Shown: piece after piece, positions 35,907 through 47,394 of the stretch
How the letters are laid out: each line of letters begins with the position of its first letter
Position numbering within the stretch: the first letter of the stretch is position 1
NCBI GenBank assembly: GCA_964023205.1
Contig: OZ026834.1
Coordinates: forward strand, 45,389,909-45,453,908
From: Lutraria lutraria
Taxonomy: Eukaryota > Mollusca > Bivalvia > Venerida > Mactridae
Reading direction: 5' to 3'
Length of the DNA stretch: 64,000 bases
Notes under the pieces: model-generated
The model's input: only the letters and a program-made list of their open reading frames with translations
What the model was told of the DNA's origin: nothing
The model's database searches: none
Program-made: the position numbers and the translations under genes

Positions 35907-37982
35907 AAGAACCGGTTTTTATGTACAATATACGATCTTGGGCGTATATACCAGTGTACACAGTTTAATGTATGTGCATCATATGATTAAGTCGTTCCAG
36001 TGGCGAAATTTTCAAATATTTATCAAAACTCAGCTCTTATCTTTTTACAACAATGCAAATTCGATTTGACATCAACAATCTTCTCATTTCAATACATTGG
36101 TCATTTTTGTTTTAATTTTAAAGTGCCGTTATTTATTAAGTTAAGGAGATATTGTTTTCGATGTCGCTTATTCCGGATATGACGTCATGTTTCGATATTC
36201 AAGGATAACCATTCGATCAAAAGTTGACGGTATTTCTATGTGAAATGTGTTAAATTTTCTTTGATAATGGAGATACATTTGACATTTATTAAAACATTGT
36301 TTTAGTAAATAAAATAAATGTGATAATTTCCTTAAAAGTGAACAAGCTAGGACTCTTAATAATTATCTGATTGTAATTAATATTTTTTGATAAAAAATAT
36401 CAAAATGTCAAAACCATAAATCTAAGTGTATGATTATTCCTAAAACTTTAACATGTTAAAATTCACCATGTCTAGTTACGTCCCGATATACCTAGCGCTT
36501 AAATTGTAAAGGACGGTACATTTAATTTAATAATTTTCCAAATCATATCAATTACTAAGTATTCCAGATGGGGAGAAAAACTGAGGAATCTGATATTTTA
36601 TATAAACATAAAACTCACGCGATTTTAACTCATCTAGAATATTACTTTCATCTAATGTTAGATAATCACAATCAAACGCATCTTAAAATGTTTGTAACTC
36701 CGGATTCGTTCAATCAAGCTACTTTAGGGCAACGCACGAATTCTCAAGCGGGTATCAAATTCGAATACTTAATTTGTCAAAATTCTATTCGGCTTAATTT
36801 TATTACGTTTATTGCACTATGGGCATATCATCTGATTTAATCTTCGCTTAGCAAGGATAGTTTAGAACAATAATTTTATAGCAAGCTAACAAAGGATGGA
36901 GGAACGATCGATCTTTTGGTCACCAGGGAATCTCAAATTAAACGTTGTATTGTCGTTAAGTCTGTCACTAATCGAGTTAATGTGTTTTGTTTTTGTGTAG
37001 CATTTTCTGCTATGTTTTTGTGTGAATAGAGATTTAGTTAATTGTGTGAAGGAATTTACTGGGTATCAGAGGCGCAGAGAGTTGATAATTAACCGACAAT
37101 TATCCGTAAAACATAGCAGATCTGATGAATATTCTCCGCGCTGGGTTGCGCATGAGGTTGCCACCAGAGACCTCCAATGTAGCTGGTCCTTCACACATGT
37201 TTGTGCTTGTCCAAGCTCCAACCTTCAGCTTTCATCTCTTAGTCAACAGATTTTTTCTATGTTTCTTTTGGAGACCCCCTGATCCTTCTCCCACTTCTGA
37301 TACTGAACACGTGATAAATCGAACACGTGTAGACGTGCAGATTGTCTCGTACATAATGCATCCTTAATGTTTGAATACATCACGTTTACGTATACAATAT
37401 ATTGAAATGCATTTAATTGTCTAAATATATCTTCTTGAACTTAACATCACGCATCGTTTGTTTCATTTTACTTTCAAGAGTATTTATACAATGTAACGTA
37501 AGCCGTAAACAAAACGTAAAATGCTCCTTTTATTTTGAATATTTATCAGAAATGCATTAAATAGATATTAGTATTTCTATGGTTTTTCAATTCAATGAAT
37601 GAAGTACTGTGATAGTAAACATTTTATGCATGCACAGATGTAACCAAAATAACTTTAATGTTTCTGGTGCGCGGAATTACGGCGTACCAGAACGTCAACT
37701 TCCTTTTTGTCAATTCTCTCATTGGCAAGAAGTTTTGCCATCTTGATTTAGCAATACACAAAGGGTCGTATCTTACTCTATATCTAAGGACCATTAACCG
37801 AACAAAGGTTACGAACCTTACATTAAGGAAATATCGAATGCCCCCCTTTGGTACCATTCACAAGTTTGACTGCAACAAAGATATGTGTATGTATTACCGA
37901 ACTCGTTTCATAAAATAAGTTAATTCTGTATTTCAAAACATTCGGACGTGAATATCAAAACTGACAGTTTAGATTATAAAAG
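35907..37982. other. Non-coding DNA with scattered regulatory-like motifs
   Basis: No gene is recognised. A perfect CREB/ATF palindrome TGACGTCA lies at 36180-36187. The 60-90 codon frames at 36.0-37.4 kb show no domain, and no splice-consistent exon chain was found. Confidence 0.35.
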
Positions 37983-37984
37983 TA

Positions 37985-38082
37985 CAGTATTAAGAACTAA
38001 ATGACCTCCAAATAAAGGTCACCTGTCAATTAAGATAATATTTTTTCTTTCCAAAGGCGACTTTTGTTCACAGGTTTGACTG
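37985..38082. mobile_element. Family 1 MITE, internally deleted
   Basis: TA-flanked. The left end reads TACAGTATTAAGAACTAAAT, then GACCTCCAAATAAAGGTCAC, and the right end is CACAGGTTTGACTG-TA. It is 98 bp against about 177 bp for full copies. Confidence 0.65.
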
Positions 38083-40602
38083 TACAACAGATAAAATATT
38101 TGTTGATAAATAAGCAGGGATGAATTCATCGACGACAGACGCGGAGGTTTTTAAATAATTGTACAATTAAAACTTCAGTCTGTGATCAACTATCAGCAAC
38201 ATTCTAATTCACACAATCTACACGTGACGTGACCATATGCGTGGAGTATACCGCTGCCGAAAAGAAGCTTGTTAAGGCACAATTAGAGTTTGTAATAAAA
38301 AATCCAAATTTATAATCTCAAACAAATGCTTTGAGATGCGTGAACTTTATAAATAAAAGAATGAATGAATGGGCTTGTTATTTTTTTACACAGAAATTAT
38401 TCAGAGAACTTTTATCTTCTACAAGTAGAAGGACCGGTCATCATGCACTTTGTGTTGCACAAATGAGGCCAACTTGAATGGTCAACATCGTATGGTAAAA
38501 GAAGAAGCATTTAGCCAAATTGACCAAATAAATGAAACAAAGTCAAACAAACTTACTATTGTTTGTGTTTATCAAAAGTAATGCATAACGACCCTTGACC
38601 ATACCAAATCTCCTAATTTAAACACCCGTACCAGCCTGGTGCCATGTGGTAGGAGGAAATGTTGTTGACTATGATTACAGTATACAGTAACAAAACAATT
38701 AATTCTACCTAGAATTATGCCAAGTAATACGTGTACATACAAACATTTTCCTTTGAAGACCAAACTTTCAGATTGTTAGTCAGTTGTGTTTTATTACTAG
38801 ACTGCAGGAGTTATATTTATTTCTTAAAGACACTCTGAATCTTCTGTTTCAAATACACAATAAAACATTTCAGTACGTTATTTACACACGCAGTAAAACG
38901 TGACACGCAATTGATTTCTTTTTCTATCGCTTGTTAAAAATGATGAGTACATTTTGCATTTACAAAACGCTTTTTGTTAAAATCAGTTGAGAGACACGTA
39001 TTAAGGATGGGCAATGAGACTTATCAAAACCTTATTATAATTGCTACTCACCTAAGACGAATCTTTATGTAAAGTTCAGATTGTCCGAGAATTGTGAATT
39101 CAAAACAGTTCATGTAATTCAAAGATGGCTAATGGCCACTCATGATTTGAAAGGTTTTTACGTTTTTTAGATTGATAGCTAGTATATTTCAACCATTTAG
39201 CATGTGACGAATCGGGTAGGAAATCAACGTTGCTATATCTAACACATATGCCTATTCAAAAATGAAAAAAGTGGACTTTCCTGATCATGTGAACAATATT
39301 GAGACAATAAAGAAAACAAATATTTTAGTCGTTTTGTGGAATTTTATTTGTTAACTTAAACACGGATTTCATTGACGATGTCTTCTGTCGGAATTCACAC
39401 CGTGTATGTGCTTACGACTTCACTGATGTAATGTATAATATAACAGTTTTAGAACATACAAGATATAAGTTTAAACAAATGATATGTATATAAAACAGAA
39501 CATAAATGGACGCAAGTTACTGAATAAAAACACAACAGTCACTTAATTAAAAAAAATGTTAATTGGCAATGAGCAATTATTGCATGAATATCTAATTTAC
39601 GTGTACAGTTAACAATATAAAAAGTAAACAAACAATACTTCTAGACACCAACTACAATTGAGAAATCTTCGTTACCAATTATTTTGATTACACTTTTAAA
39701 AAATCATTAAACTGCCTTGTCTGTATTCATTAATTTTAATTGTCATTTGCTGACTTTGTCAACATACCTACACATGATGGGACAGTGTACTATCAGAATT
39801 ATCATCTTCCTAAACTTGCTTTAGATATAAGGATTACAACAGATACATCTATAAAATGCTTTGGTTATTTGGAGGGACAAAAACACTAGTTTATTGCCTT
39901 AGCATTTGAGAAAATTTAGGAAAACACAATTAACATTAAAATCGGTAAAAAATTACAAGTAAAAAGTATGCACAGTTCTTGTAAATGGCAAAATTGCTAT
40001 AAACTAAAACCAGGCGTCTGATTATAAAACAAAGTAATAACAAACAATCAACAAAACAATATAAAAGTGTTTCCGGTACATTAACAATAACAATGAACTC
40101 TGGAAAACTTCTCCGCGGTAAAAATATTGTTTTTATAAATAAGATTGTTAACAATTCGATGGAAGACGTTATGAGGACTGCACGACATTGAACCAGGAAT
40201 GCAAGGTATTTGATTTAGGGACCAGCATGTCCCCTGATAGTCATAAACTAGTTATCACTATATATCAATAAATGTATGGCCCTTTTTTTTCACTAGGTGT
40301 CAAGTCTACATATACTAAGCTGACCGTGTTCAGGAAGGATTACACTGATATGGGGCAATAAAAAAATAAGAGATTAGACCTCCAGTGGCTTTTTTGGATG
40401 GGCCATTTACATAGGAGCTGTTCGATGTCTTCTACTCCTTTTGCTTTCTCCTCTTGCAGACTATACAGGTACACTAACCTTCACGAACCAGACGACAAAG
40501 AAATGCCTACTGTAGAGAAAATACTTGCTATGATCAGGTAGAAACCTGATAGGGTTGTTTGATTGTTTTATGCAATTGTTTGTAATTCATCTACAACGCA
40601 TT
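38083..40602. other. Non-coding DNA downstream of the first CUB/LDLa gene
   Basis: No gene is recognised. The right part should contain the 3' UTR of the minus-strand gene ending at 40603; a minus-strand AATAAA lies near 39895. The exact transcript end is unknown. Confidence 0.4.
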
Positions 40603-43600
40603 TCACAAATTTGTGACACTGAAATGATCAGAATTCTTCATGACATGTTGGTAACACGGTGGTGCTTCTACATCGTCAGGAGAGGTATCTGCAGCAGTAC
40701 CATCCGTATTGTCAATATTATCTAAATGTTCTAAAGAACCATACTCCGGTGGAGGATCGTATTTACTTGGGTCAAACTCTATAGGATTTCCGTCTTCATC
40801 CACATATGCTTCATTGTCATTGGCCGAATCTACACCTCTTGTTGCCAACTGTGTGCTAAAAATAGCCATGGCGCGAGCCCGTGTTTCCTGGAGTGTAGAA
40901 TTCTGCCCCCCTGGACACTGCCCATTAGTATGTCGGCAAATCACGACTAGCACACCGATCACAACAAGTGGAACTATAGTGGCAGCCATAATGATATACG
41001 TGGACTTTGAAACACCTGGGTCAGATGATTTAATGTCGGAACACGAATCTCCACCAAAGGAACAAAAGGTGTAACTCCCCTGACACATAAGGCTGTATTC
41101 TAGACACACTGTAGGAAGATCATAAGAGCCAAATAGCATTGAACACATGAAGTAAGAACCATATTCACAGTTTCTTCCTGTGTGTGTGTCTGGTGTTCGA
41201 ACTGATACAAATATAACTTCAAAAGAAGGCACAGTTGAAACATCTCCTCGAAGCAGTAATTCCAGATTATTACTGTAAGTCAAATCGTCACTAACATCAT
41301 TAGCACTGTTATAGCAAACATTATTAAATGTGTAATTGTCGTTTAACGACACTGAAAACATGCACTCAGAATTTAGAATGAATGATCTTAGATCATTAAA
41401 AGTGTACGCTATTTCATAGTCTAGTTCAGTTTCCACTTTCACTAGACAATCATAATTTGTTTCTGATGCTACCACTTCCAGTCTAGCAATTGGATTTCTC
41501 TCATCCAGTGTTATCGTTTTTCCACACATGTCTTCATCTGCAATAAATAACAAAGTAAATTTCATACTTATTATTTACGACTATTGACGATAGATACATA
41601 TACTTTTATATATTTTTGAAATATAGTTTTGTTTCTTTTTATGCCCCGCCATTCAAAATCGCGGAAAGTGTTACTTTCTAGGTTTCAGTGTAGACTTACA
41701 AGGGATATCCCAGAGCAACACGCTGGTTTTCTGTTCCCCTCTCGCCCTGGTACAAATCGTAATTTAACGTAATTCAATATTGATGTCATTTTGAATCCTC
41801 CTGTACCGAGTTAACTACTAATATAAATTCGTGCATAAATACACACCGGTACAATGTATTCAATGCGGATATTTTTTTTCGTGACAAGTCAATTCAGATT
41901 ATTTCTTATTACAATTATGAATTGACAAATTAACTATTAGTATGTTACTGTTTTTTACGTCATGCAGGGCCGTAGGGACCGCGGGGTGCTTTGTGACTAC
42001 CCCCCCATATTTTAGACTTTTATGGAGATAAAAAGGGGCTAAACTGATTATCCTCCAGTTGTCATAATAAAATCTAAAACTACCCCCACCCCAATCTGAC
42101 ATTGCTACATACGGGCCTGTCATGTACACTGATCATCAAAATGATAGGATAAAAATATCGATCACAGGATGGTATCACCCACTTGTCATTTTGATCGATA
42201 TCACTTATTCATGTGTATATAACTATTTGCTTTGTACATTTATATATCTAAACTGTATATCATGAGATTGTAAATTAACCTATAAAATGATACTAGCATG
42301 TTTTATTCACACTGCACGATTTAAACTATTAATACAACCTCTCTAGAGCAACAACCTCTACACAACAACATATTTTCTTATCCAAAATGGTGATGCTTTG
42401 GGGAGGTTGCACTTTATTGATAAATACCTAATACTTCAATTTTTACTTGACATAATTATCTTCTAGTGATTAAATCTATTCTAATATATATACAAACGTT
42501 TAGAACGTAGTGATAACAAATATTATAATTAAGTTTATTTTGAAATCCGTAGGCGCTGAGGCTCATGTGAAAATACAAATTACATACATACATGAAATTA
42601 CAAATAACGTGACAAAGACAATGGTTCCCATGAAATCAATAAAGATTTGCAGTTACTACTTTGTTCAAATAAATGGGGATATAAAGGTTGAGTTACATTA
42701 TTCTTTTTATAAAAGTCGATTACAATAGATGAACTAGTACAGTACAGTCAGACCTGTGGACAAATACCTCCATTGAGAAAAACATAATGTGGTCTTTATT
42801 GACAGGTGGCCTTTAATCGGAGGTTATTTTGTTCTAAGTCGTTAATGAAAGGTCTTAAACAATGGTTTTAATTCACAGGGTGTCTTTTATTCGGAGATGA
42901 CCGCAAACACAGGTTTGACTGTATACATAAAAAGTACGTTTTTATGACTAATCATTAAGAGTGTTTATATACTAGATAACACTTTCTCCCTCTCATACTG
43001 AATAGTTTCCCTTTAAAAGTTTTTTTTCAATACAATCTCATTCTATTGTTGTTGTATTTAACACGATAGTGTACTATTATTATAATAAAATCTATCTCAA
43101 TATTCATATGATATAATTAGAATAAATGTTTCCAATTTGTCAGTCAACAATGATTCAACTGCACATAATTATATTTGTACATGTACATTTTGTATATGTA
43201 TTAAAATGTATTTGGTATGGCCATATCACCGAAAAAGATAATTTACCAATTAATGAATTTTTTTTTATTAAAAGGAGAATTTATTGAATATCTTAAAAGC
43301 TTATCTGTACAAATTTGTGACATTTTTACAGCATATTTACATATAAATTTAAATGTCCAGTGACCGGAAAAATGACCCTTAATCTTCCTTAATTATACCT
43401 GCTTCAATATCTAACATATCAAGTTCGCTGTGAAACTTTAAAAGTACTTGTCAATAAAGGCGTAAACGGTGTTTGTATGTAAAGAATTCGTGCATAAGTT
43501 CACTGCTGTGCAGTGTAACGAATATATTAGAAATACATGTACATGTATTTATTAACAACGAAAATATGTGCTTTTTTGAAAGCGACCAATCTGATAACAA

Positions 43601-44079
43601 TTTAATTGTTCACGTTGATGTAACGTCCATTTAAAACTTTCCTCTGAGTAATTGAAGTTTAAATAGAAAAGTTTTTCTTTCTGAATTGCCTGAATGTGTC
43701 ATGGTGTAATTTACTATGTAAACAAAACAGTAAAATTCGACAAAATGTCAATTTTCCTTAATAATGTGGAGAAGTTGACGGTTCCTAGAGGAAAGTTAAG
43801 TTAGTACTGGATGGAATTCAGTCCAGGACAGCTGGTTAGGTGAACCAGTCGCAGTATATAACTGAAATTCCGTTGAAACCAAACGAAACTAAACGTAACA
43901 GTAAAAATCAATGATAATGTCATACATACATGTACTATATATTGACACTACAGGTATGTCACATAGGTAAAAATGGACGATTTAAGAAAAACGAAAATAT
44001 ACTTACATGAAGTTATTGTAGAGACAAATCTTAAAATTGTAAAAAAGACGCAAATAATCCACGTGAACTTGATATCCAT
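40603..44079 (-). CDS. CUB/LDLa-like single-pass receptor with PY motifs, paralog A
   Basis: Two coding exons: 44079-44007 (signal peptide; donor GTAAG) and 41537-40603, joined in phase 1, giving 335 residues. Signal peptide is residues 1-24. A CUB-like domain runs from about 29 to 145 with four cysteines (29, 55, 83, 99) and a closing ELLLRG..FEVIFVSV strand pair. An LDL-receptor class A-like module has six cysteines (148, 156, 169, 176, 183, 190) but lacks the usual acidic calcium ligands. The membrane helix is about 205-224. The tail of about 110 residues carries DPPPEYGSL (PPxYxxL) at 285-293 and PPCY at 317-320. PY motifs bind WW domains of NEDD4-family ubiquitin ligases. The upstream in-frame ATG at 44136 lies too near the TATA box, so 44079 is preferred. 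The gene is sure; ligand and function are unknown. Confidence 0.85.
41638..41675 (+). repeat. Fragment of the ATGCCCCGCCATT repeat
   Basis: TTATGCCCCGCCATTCAAAA matches the start of the repeat at 19999-20270. Only the first 35-40 bases are present, in the intron of paralog A. Confidence 0.4.
41965..42119. mobile_element. 155-bp MITE, CAGGGCCGTA ends, 5-bp duplication TCATG
   Basis: It begins CAGGGCCGTAGGG and ends TACGGGCCTG, with TCATG on both sides (41960-41964 and 42120-42124). The type matches the element at 4375-4545. The 76-codon minus frame over it is a by-product. It lies in the intron of paralog A. Confidence 0.72.
42309..42414. mobile_element. Family 2 MITE, truncated
   Basis: It holds CACTGCACGATTTAAACTAT, CCTCTCTAGAGCAACAACCT and the end GGGGAGGTTGCACTTTA. 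The left terminus is missing. Intron of paralog A. Confidence 0.6.
42745..42921. mobile_element. Family 1 MITE, complete, in intron of paralog A
   Basis: TA at both sides (42743-42744, 42922-42923). The ends CAGTCAGACCTGTG and CACAGGTTTGACTG are inverted repeats. It is 177 bp long and not near a splice site. Confidence 0.75.
43785..43890 (+). mobile_element. SINE 3'-tail fragment
   Basis: It contains TTAGTACTGGATGGAATTCA, GTCCAGGACAGCTGGTTAGG and GTATATAACTGAAATTCCG, related to 8820-8905 and the end of 30511-30796. No tRNA-like head is present. Confidence 0.4.
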
Positions 44080-44140
44080 TTTGTAGATCGATAAAATTTT
44101 GATGAAAAAGAAGAGCATGTTAACACTATGGGTCACATAT

Positions 44141-44150
44141 CTATTTATAG
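44141..44150 (-). promoter_or_regulatory. TATA box of CUB/LDLa paralog A
   Basis: The minus strand reads CTATAAATAG, 62-71 bp before the preferred ATG at 44079. A start site about 25-30 bp further on would lie near 44115, downstream of the alternative ATG at 44136, supporting the shorter signal peptide. Confidence 0.55.
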
Positions 44151-44347
44151 AATAAACTAAGAAAATACACCCTCGTTGAAACTAGTCCTGTCAAATGTGC
44201 ACTTTTAAGTTAACTCTCAATAAATTCAACATTTAAACCTAAACTTTATCACTGTAAATAAAATCCGTCATTCGATCATTTTACCTGTACGTAATATCAA
44301 ATATGGCTGACAGCTATATATAGATCGCTGACCATAAAATTCATGAC

Positions 44348-44547
44348 NNNNNNNNNNNNNNNNNNNNNNNNNNNNNNNNNNNNNNNNNNNNNNNNNNNNN
44401 NNNNNNNNNNNNNNNNNNNNNNNNNNNNNNNNNNNNNNNNNNNNNNNNNNNNNNNNNNNNNNNNNNNNNNNNNNNNNNNNNNNNNNNNNNNNNNNNNNNN
44501 NNNNNNNNNNNNNNNNNNNNNNNNNNNNNNNNNNNNNNNNNNNNNNN
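44348..44547. other. Assembly gap of 200 N
   Basis: A run of exactly 200 N, the usual fixed-size placeholder, about 270 bp upstream of the paralog A start codon. Frames translated across it are meaningless. True gap length is unknown. Confidence 0.99.
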
Positions 44548-44731
44548 GTACGTAAAATATCATTTTTTGTACAAATATTTATCATATACAATCAAATATA
44601 TATGTGAAAACCACAGTTTCGTCTTTAACTAAAACCACACAATAGATTTACATAAATGTTACGGGGTGTGGCTAGTGTATTTATATGCGTGTTTTGAGGT
44701 CTATAATGGTCAATCGGACTAAAACATATTA

Positions 44732-44893
44732 ATGTGCAACCTCTCAAAGCAACACCTTTTGGGAGTAGCAACATTAGTTGTTGTTGAGAGATTGTTGCTC
44801 TAGGGAGGTTAAATGAATAGTTAAGTCGTGCAGTGGGGAAATATCAGGGAGGTTTTTTGCTCAAGAGAGGGCCACTCTAGAAAGGTTGTACTG
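44732..44893. mobile_element. Family 2 MITE
   Basis: It begins GTGCAACCTCTCAAAGCAAC and ends AGAAAGGTTGTACTG. Internal phrases GGGAGTAGCAACATTAGTTG and GTCGTGCAGTGGGGAAATAT match the copies at 10413 and 29308. Confidence 0.7.
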
Positions 44894-45473
44894 CATATCA
44901 TACTCACGAGACAATTTATGGCGCCCCCCCCCTCAGTGTCTATGTCAAGTCATAATTTAAGAATAAATACGTCTAATAATAATAGTAGATTTATAGTCTA
45001 TTTAACGCAGATATATGGAGAAGGGACTGTTTAATACATCTAAATGTTTGATTTGTTTCAGGTACTGACTAGCTTACTCGTCATCAAAATTAATCATTAA
45101 ACTCAATCATTTGAACATCGGAAACAATATTAGTCACGTTTCGCTGGTTAACGGTTAAAATTATGTCCTCTAACTGCACGTTAAAGCTTATATAAGTATA
45201 ATGAATGTGTTTGGCTTAATAAATCGAACAGATAAACAAAAAGTAAAAACAAATCAGTTGAGTTACTGAATATTTCGATTTGATGTTCATAAAAAACAAG
45301 TATGTAACCATGAATTACCTGACATGGTTATAATATGAGTCTAGAAAACAGACAATCATACATTATTTTATCAGCAAGTTTATGTGAAGTTTTTGTTGTT
45401 GTTATGCCACGTACATGTATTTGAATATTCTTTAAATGACAAGAAACGATAAAGTCTTTTTTGGGATATATCA
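44894..45473. other. Non-coding DNA
   Basis: No gene or repeat is recognised; short frames only. Confidence 0.35.
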
Positions 45474-45708
45474 CTGGCGGATTCAGGAGGAGGGGGTCCG
45501 CGGCCTCCCCGACCGTAGATAGAAAATGAAACACATTGTATGATTCAATGAAATAGCATCCATTTATTGAAGCGCTCGGACCCAAACTCACCAGAAACGC
45601 ACCATTTCATTTTTTCAAATTAAACATTTTCCAGCACCCTAGTGACCCTACCCACTACCTACTCTCCTAAATATTACGCCCCTAGCCTGAATCCTGATCT
45701 GCCTCTGA
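45474..45708. mobile_element. MITE-like repeat with CACTGGCGGATTCAGGA end
   Basis: The left end CACTGGCGGATTCAGGA and the right end TCCTGATCTGCCTCTG are imperfect inverted repeats. The interior holds GGGGGTCCGCGG and ACCCTACCCACTACC phrases. No clear target duplication is seen. Confidence 0.5.
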
Positions 45709-46956
45709 ACATCATGTTTTTTTCTGAGCGATTTTACTTTATTTTGTCCTGAGGATTTGAAAGACACATTTTGGCTGACTATATATACACGCTTTTGTGA
45801 CACTAAACCAGACACTTGTGTTTATTGTCTTTATTGTATCAAGTTGTGCAGTTCGGCAGTAAGCTAAAACTGGTTTCGATTTAAACTGAGTGGCGAACAA
45901 ACGGGTAGTTTGAAGAATCATTTTAATATCCATGGCGACTGAAGAGAGCTTTACTGTGTTCTTGATATATTCACAGGACTACATGCTTATATTTAAAGAA
46001 AAATAATAAAAAAGAATGAAGTTATAGTCGCTTTAGTTATTGCCTGATTAGGATGTCGTATTTGGTTGATATATTGAATAGGCTGGGTATATGGTTGATA
46101 TTGTTCTCTTTACAGTAAAAATATATAAAAAATAACGTTAGATTAACAAACTGTCCATAGATAATTATAAGGTAGAAATCTGACCATAGCTATCAGATCA
46201 GATAAGAAATTGTGTATTGAGTAACATTTGAGTTTCAGTAATGGTCAACGTGGTCGGCCATTTTTCCGCACTCAACTGCATGTAATTTCGGACGGATCAA
46301 ACCGATCAAACCGCCTCCGGGGGTAGTTTGGATGGTTCGACAATCCGGTTCGAGATCTTTTTAAAGAAATGGTAAAACCTTTTTTCGTTTGGAAACCAAA
46401 CCTGGTTTGTTGCAAACAAAAGTGCACATAGATGGATAAAACCACTAAATACATATGATACAAAACGGCTTGTTTTATTTTTCAACATTATAATACAATA
46501 TCAGAGAGAACTACATCTCATGTACAAAATAGAAAATACATAATCCGGGGAAGTTACGAAAATAAGAATAAAAACATTTTTCGTAACTTTCCGTAACTGA
46601 GAAATACGCACTTTTCTTTAGACAAACGCCGAGGAATTCCGATTGGCAACGAGGAAGCAGTAATGTATATTAAGGTACCGTATAAAAATGGCATAAAATA
46701 TACGTATATATATAATATATGAATTGCATTATAAAGATAAAACACAAATGATATGTTATTGTCGGAATAAATTCTGATGAGTGAACATTGAATTGTGCAT
46801 TTCAACATTGAAGATCAAGCATGAATTCAACACGTGGGGAGCATGATTATTACTAACGCATCATTAATAAATACAATGTAATATTAAAATAACATGTAGA
46901 ATCTTCATACGCTATGCCCTTACACAATAAAAATAAACTTCTTAATACAGAAATTA
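45709..46956. other. Non-coding DNA with one short duplicated segment
   Basis: No gene is seen. Positions 46581-46645 (TCGTAACTTTCCGTAACTGA ... GACAAACGCCGAGGAATTCC) are closely related to 48371-48440, a dispersed repeat of about 65 bp. An AT-rich purine tract lies at 46670-46720. Confidence 0.4.
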
Positions 46957-47135
46957 CAGTCAAACCTGTGTTAGCGGCCACCTCGGAATGAAGGCTACCC
47001 TGTGAATAAAGGTCATTCTTTAAAAAAACGGTTATTGCTTATATAGAACAAAATCACATCCGAATAAAGACCACCTGTCAATAAGAGCCACATAATGTCT
47101 TTCCCAAAGGTGGCCTTTGTTCACAGGTTTGACTG
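46957..47135. mobile_element. Family 1 MITE, best-preserved copy
   Basis: TA-flanked (46955-46956, 47136-47137). It begins CAGTCAAACCTGTGTTAGCG and ends TGTTCACAGGTTTGACTG. Internal AATAAAGGTCATT, AATAAAGACCACCTGTCAAT and AAAGGTGGCCTTTG phrases define the family. Confidence 0.8.
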
Positions 47136-47394
47136 TACCCTTAAACAACATCAGAATTGTGCATTATGTCTCTGCTAGATCTGAGTAAGAAGTCGGAAGT
47201 CATTTATATGATCATGTTACACAACAGTCTCTTGGATCTATTGTGACATTTCCTTACGTTCTGATGAATAATTCTTGTAACCTTTTACTCATGTACACCA
47301 TTTAGAATCCATCCATAATTACAATTATAGATAGATAAACTCGTAGATCTACGTACAGAAATGAAGAATTCGATAAAGAGGTATGAACAGTATA

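Noticed and set aside
36568..37367. Frames of 80-90 codons at 36.5-37.4 kb as genes
   Set aside because: No domain, no signal peptide, unusual composition and no splice partners; treated as chance.
44079..44136. Longer N-terminus for paralog A starting at 44136 (MTHSVNML...)
   Set aside because: It is in frame, but that ATG lies only a few bases downstream of the TATA box and upstream of the expected start site; the ATG at 44079 gives a clean signal peptide matching paralog B.
44268..44591. Frames of 70-107 codons across the N run
   Set aside because: They consist of unknown residues from the assembly gap.
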